DNA of 64,000 nt from an uncultured Bryobacterales bacterium (lineage in GTDB: Bacteria > Acidobacteriota > Terriglobia > Bryobacterales > UBA6623): NCBI GenBank assembly GCA_951813065.1, contig CATOTH010000010.1, positions 1 through 64,000 of the forward strand. The letters run 5' to 3'. Numbering within the stretch: the first letter of the stretch is position 1; the number at the start of each line of letters is the position of its first letter. The notes under the pieces were generated by a model. It did no database searches. It was not told the origin of the DNA and worked only from the letters and a program-made list of their open reading frames with translations. Positions 9,166 to 18,444 of this stretch are shown here, in pieces. A program made the translations under genes and the position numbers.

Positions 9166-9386
9166 ACCACTGGGATCTCCCGGAAGCGGCGACTCGTTGA
9201 CCACTTGTCCCTCTTGCCAGCACCCCGAGCTTGCTCATCGAGGTGGGGTCCATAAGCCCCCCGCCGCGCAGTCGGAGAGCCAGATGTCGAATGGTCGCAA
9301 GGAGCGTCCCATTTGAATTAGTTGCATCAAATCCAATTGACTGTTAACTTGTTCGAGGAATGAGCGTATAGTGGGAACACGATGAG

Positions 9387-10517
9387 TTGCGAAAGTGGAA
9401 GCCTGTGACAGAGGATTGGCGCCTGCTGGTGTCGTTCCTGCCCGCTGATTGGCGGGCGTTGGCCGCGGAGACTGGGGCGTTGAAGGGTCTCCGGAAGGAC
9501 AAGTCGGAAGAGACCCTGCTGAGGGTCCTCCTGCTTTATCTCGGATCCGAGCACTCGTTACGTGAGGCCGCGGCGCAAGCCAAGGACTCGAAGCTCGCTG
9601 ATCTGTCCGCAGTGGCCCTGTGGAAGCGGCTGAAGAAGTCGAAGGAGTGGTTGCGGGCGCTCTGTATTGACCTGATGCGGGAGCGCGGAATCGATCTGTC
9701 GAAGACCAGTGGTTTTCAGGTCCGGGCGGTCGATACGGCGACGGTCAAGGAGGCCGGCAAGACGGGGTCACAGTGGCGCATTCACTACAGCTTGCGGCTA
9801 CCCTCCCTGGATTGCGATTCCTTCAGGGTGACCGAAATGGCCGGGAGGGACACGGGCGAGTCGCTCTCGAGCCTCTCCATCAAGGAGGGCGACCATGTGC
9901 TGGCCAGCTGGCCATACTCGACCGCAGCCGACATCCATTACGTAGCCACCGCGGGGGGGCGAGTCATAGTGCCCCTGGACGCCGAAATGTTGACCTTGCG
10001 CACGCACGAAGGCCGGCCATTTGACATACTCACGGCCTTGCAGTTAGTCCGCAGTGCGGGGACGGTCCAGTCCTGGAGAGCAAAGGCCGTCGATCAGAAG
10101 GGCGGAGCAGTTGAGGGTCGGGTTTGCGCGCTGCGCAAATCCGAGGCGGGAATATGGCTTGCACACCAGACTTTGCGGATGGAGGGTCTACGCCGGGACC
10201 AGCCGCTCCAGCCGGAATCCTTCGAGTTCGGCAAGCACGTGACCGTCTTCTCGACGTTTCCCGTCGCGAGTTTCACGGACGTGGACATCCTGGAGTGGTA
10301 CCGGATCGGATGGCAGGTCGAGCTGGCTTTCAGGCGCTTCAAGTCCATCGCGCAGCTAGGTCATTTGCCAAAGCGCGACGACGAGGGCGCCAAAGCATGG
10401 CTCTACGGCAAGCTGCTGGTGGCCTTGCTTGTCGAGAAGCTGATCAGCCATGCAAGTTCCACTGCTCCCTGGGGTTATCAACTGAAAGCGCCGGGTGTCC
10501 CACAATCTCGGGAATGA
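9387..10517 (+). mobile_element. IS4-family transposase, C-terminus truncated
   Basis: A 376-residue DDE transposase of the IS4 family. The first catalytic Asp lies in VRAVDTATV; the C-terminal Y-(2)-R-(3)-E-(6)-K signature is visible as WYRIGWQVELAFRRFKS, supplying the catalytic glutamate. Acidic N-terminal residues and the HSLREAA helix match the family's N-terminal domain. The protein ends with SSTAPWGYQLKAPGVPQSRE, which does not look like a native C-terminus, and DNA homologous to the VWFA flank begins within about 20 bases. The right end of the element is therefore probably lost. I could not find matching terminal inverted repeats. The start is a TTG at 9387, preceded by no strong Shine-Dalgarno sequence. 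Confidence 0.85.
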
Positions 10518-10556
10518 ACCCAACTCCGGGCTCGGCCCAGTTCCAATGGCGACCGA

Positions 10557-12713
10557 TTATTCCGTCATCGCCGGTAGGAGAGTGAATTTCCGGAAGATGA
10601 CGGGGCGGGAGGTCGATTCAGAAGGCAGCATCGCGACAATCGTGTACTCTCCGGCCTCCAGTTCTCCCGTGTTCAGCGCCGCCAGTTGCCGAAGCCGATT
10701 GGCTTCGGGTTCGACAACCGACTGATAGCCTGTGACTGGCAGTTCCGGGACCCGCTCGCGCTCGCGGTAGAGCGCGATCTTCGGGCTAGGCGGCTCGGTC
10801 AGCGAGGATTCGTCGGGATTATAGACGTCGTAAAGCAGGAAGAACGGGTCGCCTTGCCGGAACGTCTTGGCCGAGATCGCGTAGAAGCGGCTTCCAGCAA
10901 CCACGAGGACGTCTTCGACAGGCTGCTTGTCCTTCTTCTTGCTCGCGGACGATCCGCTGACATCATCGATGCGGCCTGTCAGGAGCAGCGTGCTTGCCCC
11001 CAGGTTCTGGCTGGTTTCCGGGATGCGGAGCTGGGTCTGGTAGCTTCCGAGCGTGCCCGAGAGATCGTCTCGGACGATCACTTTCCAGTCGTACAGTCCT
11101 GGCGGCAATCGCATCTGCGAGCCGTAGTGCAGCCACGAGTTTGGATCCGTGCTCAGCTGTTCGTGTGACGCCGCATCCACTGTCATTTCGAAGCGCTTCT
11201 CGTCGAGGTAGCGCTGGCCCGGGACCTGTGCCTCGGCCTCTCCGTCAGTCGTGACCCCGGGATCTTCATTGGCCTCAATCCGGGGGTCCACCACGGATGC
11301 CTGGGCGATGATCGTGAGCTTGACCTCTTCACCTTTCTTCGTGGATATCGATGGGATGTCGGCCGTATGCAGTCCCACGCTGTATACCAGGGTGGCCGAG
11401 CCGGAGGAGTCCCGGAAGAACTCGTGGTCAACTTCGAGAGGGAGGTCCAAGTAGGGCGTGTCGAACGTCAGAGCCTGATGCATGCGGAGGTTGCGCTCGT
11501 CCTTGCTCAACTGTTTGAACGGCCGCTCCTCGTAGAAGCCACGTTGGTGGCTGACCCTCAGCCCGCTTTGCCGGACCTTCACGCGCAGCCGGCGGAACCG
11601 ACCGCGCTGCTCCCGATCCTCGGTGTAGTAGCCGAGCAGGTAGTAGTCGCCACTCTCGCGATTGACGACGTCGAATACTTCGCCAAAGTCGTTGCTGTTC
11701 AGTACGGCGCGGCCTCCTGTGCGGCGCGCCAGTTCCCACAATCCGTCCTGGTTGTCCTGACGGCTTTCCATTTGCGCCATGAACCCATTGTTTAGGGGAT
11801 CGCCCATCAAGGAACTGAAGCTACCGCTGGTTTCGGCGGTGCCGCCGGGCGCGGCCGCGCTGAGCCCGGCAACATCGGACACGTAGAACCGGACGCGGTT
11901 CTTGGTCGCCTCGTGCTCGAGCAACTCCATCATGTCCATGTTTTCCTCGTCGATCTTCAACCCGCTTGCGAACATCACGACAAGCTTCCGCCCGGGATAG
12001 ATGCTCATGGCCTTGATCAAGTCGATGTATTCGTACATCCGCAGCCGGCGATAATATGCGGCGTTGTCCGTGATTGCTTCCATCTGCTCGCCGAATTCCT
12101 CGTTCGACTCTGCGAGGAGTTCGTCAAAGGCGCTGGAATGCTCGAACTCGCGGGACAGGTCCACTGCGACCGTGTCGACCAAGCCCGTGCCCGTTCCACC
12201 CATTCCTCCCTCGAGCATCTCGTCGAGGCGCGCGTTGAGTTCGCTTTCCGACTGGGTGAACGGAGCCCCCTCCAGCGACACGAACACGCCCGGAGCCAAT
12301 TGCTCGTCGATGAATTCCCTGATCGCGTTCACGAGTCGCAGCTTGTCTTCGCGGCGGCCGCGAGTGGCGATGTAGATGAACGTGCTCCTGCGGAGTTCGT
12401 TGGCGGCCGCGTGGGGATCGGTCACCACTGGGCTCGGCGCAGTGCCCGGATCGGCGGACTGGCTCTTCGGGACGGGACGCGTCACGAACTCGAAGGTTGC
12501 GATCTCTTGGGGCTCGCCGGCTTCAAGTAGTTCGAAGTCTTCCTTCGAAAGGCCTGCCACTGATTGGCCCCGCCCATCCGTTACCCGGACTTCGATCTCC
12601 ATCAGGTTGGCCTCGGCCTCGAATACGGGGATTTGCTGCGCTTGAGCCGGCAGCGAGGCCGAGGCGAGAAGCGCGGCGACCAGGAAGGTGCCGCGCTGCG
12701 TGGGAACTGTCAT
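10557..12713 (-). CDS. Acidobacterial VWFA-related domain protein, exported
   Basis: A roughly 718-residue exported protein. It has a signal peptide (MTVPTQRGTFLVAALLASASLPAQAQ), then a short beta domain with VTDGRGQSVAGLSKEDFELLE, then a von Willebrand factor A-like domain (ELRRSTFIYIATRGRR through SIYPGRKLVVMFASGLKIDEENM). This order is characteristic of the acidobacterial family TIGR03436, expanded in Acidobacteriota and of unknown function. The C-terminal half is beta-rich with no assigned domain. The open frame starts at 12758, but ATG 12713 places the signal peptide at the N-terminus. A decayed copy of its 3' end lies at 8.9-9.2 kb on the other side of an IS4 transposase. Confidence 0.88.
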   Translation of the reverse strand: MTVPTQRGTFLVAALLASASLPAQAQQIPVFEAEANLMEIEVRVTDGRGQSVAGLSKEDFELLEAGEPQEIATFEFVTRPVPKSQSADPGTAPSPVVTDPHAAANELRRSTFIYIATRGRREDKLRLVNAIREFIDEQLAPGVFVSLEGAPFTQSESELNARLDEMLEGGMGGTGTGLVDTVAVDLSREFEHSSAFDELLAESNEEFGEQMEAITDNAAYYRRLRMYEYIDLIKAMSIYPGRKLVVMFASGLKIDEENMDMMELLEHEATKNRVRFYVSDVAGLSAAAPGGTAETSGSFSSLMGDPLNNGFMAQMESRQDNQDGLWELARRTGGRAVLNSNDFGEVFDVVNRESGDYYLLGYYTEDREQRGRFRRLRVKVRQSGLRVSHQRGFYEERPFKQLSKDERNLRMHQALTFDTPYLDLPLEVDHEFFRDSSGSATLVYSVGLHTADIPSISTKKGEEVKLTIIAQASVVDPRIEANEDPGVTTDGEAEAQVPGQRYLDEKRFEMTVDAASHEQLSTDPNSWLHYGSQMRLPPGLYDWKVIVRDDLSGTLGSYQTQLRIPETSQNLGASTLLLTGRIDDVSGSSASKKKDKQPVEDVLVVAGSRFYAISAKTFRQGDPFFLLYDVYNPDESSLTEPPSPKIALYRERERVPELPVTGYQSVVEPEANRLRQLAALNTGELEAGEYTIVAMLPSESTSRPVIFRKFTLLPAMTE

Positions 12714-13060
12714 GGAAGATCGTTTCGGATGCGTGCAATCGGACTGCATGACTGACACTTAAGTATGAACCTATTTGTGTAACGTACCGGTGAAGATTCT
12801 CGTTACTGTCGTGCGGACAAATAGAAGCGAGCCCTTTGAGGTGCATGGGGGAAGGGATCGCCTCCTCCCAGGAGAGACGCGTCTGGATGTGGTCGATGGG
12901 CCGGTGGGTGGCAGGCGAGAGTCTCCTGCGGAGCGGGGTCTCGCTCTCCCGCCAAAGCAGAAAGCCTGCATTGCCCCGCTCTGCGGGGTAACCCTGCCGG
13001 ACCGGCACGGCCGCACGACACACAAGCGTCCTGTGCAGCCGGCCGGTTTACGTCACGTCG
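12714..13060. other. Non-coding spacer between the VWFA gene and a TonB receptor gene
   Basis: No convincing gene. The notable structure is a short GC-rich hairpin at 12974-12988 (CCCCGC, three-base loop, GCGGGG), about 75 bases past the stop of the TonB receptor gene on the minus strand. It lacks a T-run, so it is not a clear intrinsic terminator. The 5' region of the VWFA gene at 12714-12780 is comparatively AT-rich and likely holds its promoter. Confidence 0.4.
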
Positions 13061-16000
13061 TCAGGTCTTTTGCCGATTGGCAGCGGCGATTTGATCCCTG
13101 ACTTGCAACTGCTTCGATTCGGCGATTCTTCCGAGAGGTTCGACGTCTTCGGTCACGGCTCTGCGAGCCAGTCCTGCCCGCAACAGCTCCATCTCTCGCT
13201 CTTTCGCCATCTCCGCCTTGGCCACTTTCTCTCCGGCCCAGCGCTTCAGCCACAGATCGGTATGAGCCTCCTGGATCGCCTTTAGCTCGCCGATCAACTC
13301 ATCGTGCAGCGCGTCAAGCTCCTCGATTTGCGCGACGACCTCTTGCCGGACCCGGTGTCGATCAAGTTCCGGATGTGCTTGATCCTGAGACGCTCTCTGC
13401 GCCGGGCGGCCGCTGCCCCAACCGTAGTTGAGGCGAATGTAGAAGTTGGCGCCATTGAACCCGAACGGCGAGAACTGGCCGTACAAGTTGCCGACCGTCA
13501 TGGCGCCAAACTGGTTCACGTCGGGGTACACATTGAATATGTTCTCCCCGCCAACGGCCACCTGCGTGTTCGAGCCCAGCGGTATGCCGAGCTCGAGGTC
13601 CACCAGAGCCTTGCCCCCGTAGTGGGGATACATCCATGACTGACTGGGCCCGCCCGGGAGACCGACGGAGTTCCGGCCGTCCTCGCTGTCCCAGAACTGG
13701 CCGAAGTAGTTGACTCGGCCCATGAAATTCCAACGCCGGGCATCATGTGTGACAGTGAAATTCCAACGTGTCCGCGGCAACCCATCTTCCAGCGTGGTGA
13801 TTCGGAACTGGTCGATCACGGACGTCTGAAGGTTGTGCACCTCCGTGTCCGTGAAGTTGAAGACTGCATTGATTGTGGTCCGCCCCGCCACATACGTCGA
13901 GATCAGGTCGATGCCCTGTGTCAGTGTCGAGAAGTCGTTGAGGAAGAAGCGGAACACCGGGAAGTTCCGCGCCTCTGGAATCCCTTCCGCCAGCAAGGTT
14001 TCAATCTCGGATTCGCTCAGGGCGACTTCCTGCGACAGAGCGAGTCGATCATCAATGTTGACGCGGAAGAAATCAGCCGTGAAGGTGAAGTTACCCTTCT
14101 CCACAACTGCACCGCCGCTCATGTTGAACGATTTTTCGGGCTGCAACTGGCCGCCTCCGCGAGCCATGGCAACGGACGATGTCGCGGGGACAACGCCGTT
14201 GTTGGTCAACTGTCCGCCGATGAACGCCGTTGTCACGTTGAACGCGTTCTGTTGCCCGGGCGTTGGCGCACGGAAGCCCGTGCTGACCGCGCCGCGCACG
14301 GCCAGCGGGCCGGCCACCTTGACGCGTCCCGAGACCTTACCGTTCAGCGTGCTCCCGAAATCGTCGAAATTCTCGAAGCGGAGAGCTGTGCCGAACGTCC
14401 AGCGTCCTGCTTGGGAGAATTCGACATCCCCGTAGGCGGCAATGTTGTTGCGGCCCCAAGACCCGGCCGTAGTGTCGGCCCGATACCCGTTGAACCCGTT
14501 AGAACCGGAACTGAAGCCCTGTGCTGCATAGGGACCGATCGTCCACGATGCATCATCGCCAGCTCCAACGGTGAACTCTTCCCTGCGCCACTCTGCGCCG
14601 GCAGCGACGTGGACTATGTCGCTAACGGGATAAGAAACATCAAAGTTGAAGTTGGTCTCATCTTGCCGGTAGATTCCGGGCCGGAACTGTGTCGGCGTAT
14701 CGAAGCCGAGCGAGGCATTGACCGTGTCGTTGATGAATTGGTCGATCTCGCTGGTGCCCCTGCTCAGGCTGACGTCCCAAGTGAAGCCGTTCTGAGCGAA
14801 GCCACGCAGGCCGCCGACGATCGAGTAGTCGATCAGGTCCCCGCCGAACTGCGGCGTGAACCCTCCAGGGAACCGGCTGTAAAGGGTGAAACAGTTCGGG
14901 TTGGACTCGACTGCGCTTAACGCTCCCGCGTCAGGGACATGATTGTAGATCGGGATCGGCGGGCAGCCACCGGCGCCGACTTCGCCGGTCTGCGCCTGAA
15001 GCCGGTCTCCAACGAGCAACGATGGCGTTCCGTCCTCGAGCACCGGGCCGCGGAAGACGCCCCCGCGAGTGTGAGGGTTCCTGAAATAAAAGCCGCCCGT
15101 CACCTTGCGAGTGAGGTAGTTGGTGTGACCGTAGAACTGCAAGCTGTCGGAGATCTGGTATCCGAAGTTTCCGAAGAGCTTGAGATCGTGATTGACGCGG
15201 GGGGACCCCCAAACTTGAGCGGTGTTGCGGATATTGCCGTTGCCCGCGTCGATGATGGCCTGTGCGTCCAAGCGCTGGATCGAGCGGCTGGTAGGCTCTG
15301 CAGTGCCGTATTCCATGCTGAAGTTGCCGAACCCGTTGGAACCTAGCGGCACGCCGATATTCCCCGCCACGGAGAATGTCCTGCCATTGCCACCGATTCC
15401 GTTACAGGAATGCTTGATGTCGCCGACGTTGCTGCCGCAGGTTGACGGATCCCCTGGATTGGAATCGCGGAAGCCTCCGGTCTGGATTTCGAAACTCCCC
15501 CCCGAGGGATCGTTCTTGAGCTGGAAGTTCATGACTCCAGCGATCGCGTCCGATCCATACTGGGCCGCTGCGCCGTCGCGCAGGACCTCCGCCTGCCGAA
15601 TGGCGATCGAGGGTATGACCGAAATGTCGGGTCCTTGCGAGCCGTCCGCGATGCCATTGCCCAGCCAAGTGATGACCGCCGCCCGGTGGCGGCGCTTTCC
15701 GTTGACCAAGATGAGCGTGTGGTCGGGGGCCAAGTTGCGCAGGTTTGCCGGACGGACCACGGTCGCGGCATCGCTGATTGGCTGAGTGTTGATGTTGAAT
15801 GACGGAACTACCGTCCGGAGCTGACTGACCAAGTCCCGGCTGCCCTGGCGCGCAAGCTCCGAGACGCCAATGACGTCTACAGGCACGGTGGATTCGGTCA
15901 CCGACCGCGGCGCGGCACGGCTGCCGACGACCACCACGGACTGTGTGACGGCGGCCACTTCGAGGCGGAAGTCTCGGACAACCGATCCGCCAGCCGCCAC

Positions 16001-16288
16001 TTCAACGTTGTCGACGATACCGATCTCGAAGCCTGGCGTCTCGGCCGTAACTGTGTACGTCCCGGCCTCCAGACTCAATTCGTACGCGCCGGTGGCGCCG
16101 GTCGAACCGGCCACCTCGGCTCCTGTTGCGTTGTTGCTCGCCGTGATGGTCGCGCCAGCGATCACCAGTCCGGAATCATCGGTTACCTCGCCGCTTAAGG
16201 TTGCGGCGTCCTGAGCGTATGCAACTCCGGGAGCAAGTCCCAGGAGCACCGCCAGCATGAGACTCTCGACAGGCATTCGTGTGAACAT
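13061..16288 (-). CDS. TonB-dependent outer-membrane receptor with a C-terminal helical extension
   Basis: A 1075-residue outer-membrane receptor for active uptake of an unknown ligand, energised by TonB. Signal peptide around residues 5-26 (ending AYAQ), a carboxypeptidase-regulatory-like beta domain (LSGEVTDDSGLVIAGATI), a plug domain about residues 120-260 (VPVDVIGVSELARQGSRDL, VLVNGKRRHRAAV, AAQYGSDAIAGVMNF), then the beta barrel. The strand FYIRLNYGW looks like the end of the barrel, yet the frame continues for about 115 residues of charged, helix-forming sequence with coiled-coil character (QEVVAQIEELDALHDELIG). Starts at ATG 16288 with a good Shine-Dalgarno AGGAGGT at 16294-16300. An ISKra4-type element is inserted 161 bases upstream of the start and may disturb its promoter. 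Confidence 0.9.
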   Translation of the reverse strand: MFTRMPVESLMLAVLLGLAPGVAYAQDAATLSGEVTDDSGLVIAGATITASNNATGAEVAGSTGATGAYELSLEAGTYTVTAETPGFEIGIVDNVEVAAGGSVVRDFRLEVAAVTQSVVVVGSRAAPRSVTESTVPVDVIGVSELARQGSRDLVSQLRTVVPSFNINTQPISDAATVVRPANLRNLAPDHTLILVNGKRRHRAAVITWLGNGIADGSQGPDISVIPSIAIRQAEVLRDGAAAQYGSDAIAGVMNFQLKNDPSGGSFEIQTGGFRDSNPGDPSTCGSNVGDIKHSCNGIGGNGRTFSVAGNIGVPLGSNGFGNFSMEYGTAEPTSRSIQRLDAQAIIDAGNGNIRNTAQVWGSPRVNHDLKLFGNFGYQISDSLQFYGHTNYLTRKVTGGFYFRNPHTRGGVFRGPVLEDGTPSLLVGDRLQAQTGEVGAGGCPPIPIYNHVPDAGALSAVESNPNCFTLYSRFPGGFTPQFGGDLIDYSIVGGLRGFAQNGFTWDVSLSRGTSEIDQFINDTVNASLGFDTPTQFRPGIYRQDETNFNFDVSYPVSDIVHVAAGAEWRREEFTVGAGDDASWTIGPYAAQGFSSGSNGFNGYRADTTAGSWGRNNIAAYGDVEFSQAGRWTFGTALRFENFDDFGSTLNGKVSGRVKVAGPLAVRGAVSTGFRAPTPGQQNAFNVTTAFIGGQLTNNGVVPATSSVAMARGGGQLQPEKSFNMSGGAVVEKGNFTFTADFFRVNIDDRLALSQEVALSESEIETLLAEGIPEARNFPVFRFFLNDFSTLTQGIDLISTYVAGRTTINAVFNFTDTEVHNLQTSVIDQFRITTLEDGLPRTRWNFTVTHDARRWNFMGRVNYFGQFWDSEDGRNSVGLPGGPSQSWMYPHYGGKALVDLELGIPLGSNTQVAVGGENIFNVYPDVNQFGAMTVGNLYGQFSPFGFNGANFYIRLNYGWGSGRPAQRASQDQAHPELDRHRVRQEVVAQIEELDALHDELIGELKAIQEAHTDLWLKRWAGEKVAKAEMAKEREMELLRAGLARRAVTEDVEPLGRIAESKQLQVRDQIAAANRQKT

Positions 16289-16448
16289 TCGGCACCTCCT
16301 CGAAAATCAACGAACCATGTGTTGAGTGAACATTAACTATCGCACACGACCGAAACCGGAAGTCAAGTGTTTCGTGTGCAGTAAGAAAAAGTTTCCACGT
16401 CACATTGTAAAGCACAATTGCTGGAATCGCAATCCAGCTGTGTGGGGA

Positions 16449-18282
16449 GGGTGCGCGACATTTCTGTGAATACGGCGCTACGCTTCTGAGCGGGCCTGCC
16501 ATGCCTGAGTGTCTGTAATACACTCAGACAAAGGAGCGCCTATGTCCGAACCCCTGCCCGACCTCGAATCGCGCCGTTCCCAGATCCTGCTCGAAATCGC
16601 CCACCTCGGCGACTTCCGGCGCGGTTCGGTGCATGCCGCCTTCCGCCGCTGCGGCAAGCCCAACTGCGCCTGCGCCAGCGACGACCATCCCGGCCACGGT
16701 CCCCAGGTCCGCCTCTCCTTCAAGCGCCACGGCAAGACCGTCCAGCAGACGCTCTCCGACCCCGCCCAGATCCGCAAGGCCGAGCGCGAGGTGGCCGCCT
16801 TCCGCAGCTTCCAGCAGCTCAGCGCCGAACTGGTCGCGGTCAATGAGCGCATCTGCCAGCTGCGCCCGCCGGCGACCCACGATCTGGAGCCAGCCTCCGC
16901 AGCGCCGAAAAAAAACGCTACGCGCGATCCAGAACGCCGTCCAGGCCGAGGTCGCGAGCTTGCTGAGAGTGATCGTCAACGCCCGGCGCAAGCTCGGCGC
17001 GGTCGACCTCGAAGCCCTGGAACTGGCGACCCGCACAGCCCTGCACAGGGCCGGGGCACGGCTGCTGGAGGCGCTGCTGGAGGACACCGCCGACGAGCAC
17101 CAGCCGCCGCTGTGCACCTGTGGCAACCCCATGCGCTGCGAGGGGCCACGCCCCAAGCAATTGGTCAGCCTGCTCGGCACAGTGAGCCTGCGACGGCCCT
17201 ACTATCACTGCCGGCACTGCTGGCGGGGCGTGGCCCCGCTCGACCGTGACCTCGACATCGAGGGCACGCAGTACTCCCCGGGCGTGCGCCGTCTGCTCGC
17301 CGTGGTCGGCGGCGAAACCGCGTTCGCGCGTGGTCGCGTGCTGCTGGCAGAGCTGACGGGCGTCGAGGTGACCGTCAAGGCGGTCGAGCGGCAGGCCCGC
17401 GCGATCGGCGCCGACGTGGCGGCGCGGGCTGAGTCGGACCGCCTCCAAGCGGCCCTGCGGGGCTTCCCGCCCCAGCCGGGCGAGCCCCTGGGCACGCTCT
17501 ACATCGAAATGGACGGCACCGGCATTCCGGTCACCGCCGCAACCTCCGCTGGCCGCCCCGGCAAAGACGGCGCCCCGGCGCGCACCCGCGAGGTCAAGCT
17601 GGGCTGTGTCTTCACGCAGACCGCTCTGGACGCCGCGGGCCGACCGGTCCGGGACGCGCGCTCGACCACCTACACGGGCGCGATCGAGAACGCCGAGGCC
17701 TTCGGGCGGCGCATCTACCACGAGGCCTGGCGGCGCGGCCTGCACCGCGCCGAGCGCCACGTCGTGATCGGGGACGGCGCGGCATGGATCTGGAATGTGA
17801 GCCACAGCTACTTCCCCGACGCCATCGAGATCGTCGACATTTACCACGCCCGCGAGCATCTGTGGGAGCTGAGCCGCCAGCTGTTCCCGCTGGACCGCAA
17901 GCAGCGCCGGCACTGGGTGCGCCGACGCCAGAAGCAGCTCGACGAGGGTCGCATCGAGCATTTGGTCCGCTCACTACGAGGCATCCAGGCCGAGACACCC
18001 GAACTGGCCGAGACGCTGCGGATCCAGGCCGCCTACTTCGAGGGGCATGCCGAGCGCATGCGCTACGCCGAGTTCCGCCGCCAAGGTCTCTTTGTCGGCT
18101 CGGGAGTGATTGAGGCGGGCTGCCGGACAGTGGGCGGCCGTCTGAAGCGCTCGGGGATGTTCTGGACCGTGGACGGAGCCAATGCGATCACTGCCCTCCG
18201 CTGCGCCCATCTCTCCAACCGCTTCGACGACTACTGGGAAGACCGGGCCGCAGCGTAGGTTTCACAGAATTGTCGCGCACCC
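16449..18282 (+). mobile_element. Complete ISKra4-type insertion sequence with 9-bp target duplication
   Basis: The ends are a 22-base inverted repeat with one mismatch: GGGTGCGCGACA(T/A)TTCTGTGAA at 16449-16470 and its complement at 18261-18282. Immediately outside them is the exact 9-base direct repeat GTGTGGGGA at 16440-16448 and 18283-18291, so both ends are intact and the element arose by simple insertion into the spacer between the two TonB receptor genes. An 8-base inverted repeat (CTGAGTGT / ACACTCAG, 16505-16527) sits between the left end and the transposase start. Total length 1834 bases. Confidence 0.92.
16542..18258 (+). CDS. ISKra4-family transposase, two frames joined at an A8 tract
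   Basis: The N-terminal frame starts at ATG 16542 (AAGGAG upstream) and encodes a small Cys-containing domain (RRCGKPNCACASD). It is open until 17249 but has no family resemblance past about 16920. The rest of the transposase is in another frame from about 16910 to 18258: a CxCG / HCRHC zinc motif, LYIEMDGTGIPV (first acidic residue), VIGDGAAWIWN (second) and VDIYHAREHLWEL, ending with the conserved GSGVIEAGCRTVGGRLKRSGMFW. The junction is a run of eight A residues at 16908-16915. Joining the frames needs a +1 (or -2) shift, which ribosomal or RNA-polymerase slippage on A8 could supply. A one-base mutation in the tract is the alternative. Confidence 0.85.
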
Positions 18283-18444
18283 GTGTGGGGAATCTCCGGA
18301 AAATATGGCGCTCGGAGGAGGCGCAGAAAGGGCCGAGGGTCGGCGGATTCAGGGGGCGGCCTCAATCGGTGGGCGAGGCTGCGAAAGCGGGCGACTTTGC
18401 CTGTAGGCGACAGGTCGCCGCAGCGATTGGCCCCGGGCACCCGC

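Noticed and set aside
9340..9380. TTGACT and TATAGT upstream of the IS4 transposase as a promoter
   Set aside because: Spacing between the two boxes is about 24 bases, too long for a sigma-70 type promoter.
12974..12988. Hairpin CCCCGC-TCT-GCGGGG as a terminator
   Set aside because: Good position about 75 bases after the receptor stop, but no T-run on either strand.
16918..17961. A 347-codon minus-strand frame across the ISKra4 transposase
   Set aside because: Shadow frame in GC-rich DNA; the plus-strand frame carries all family motifs.
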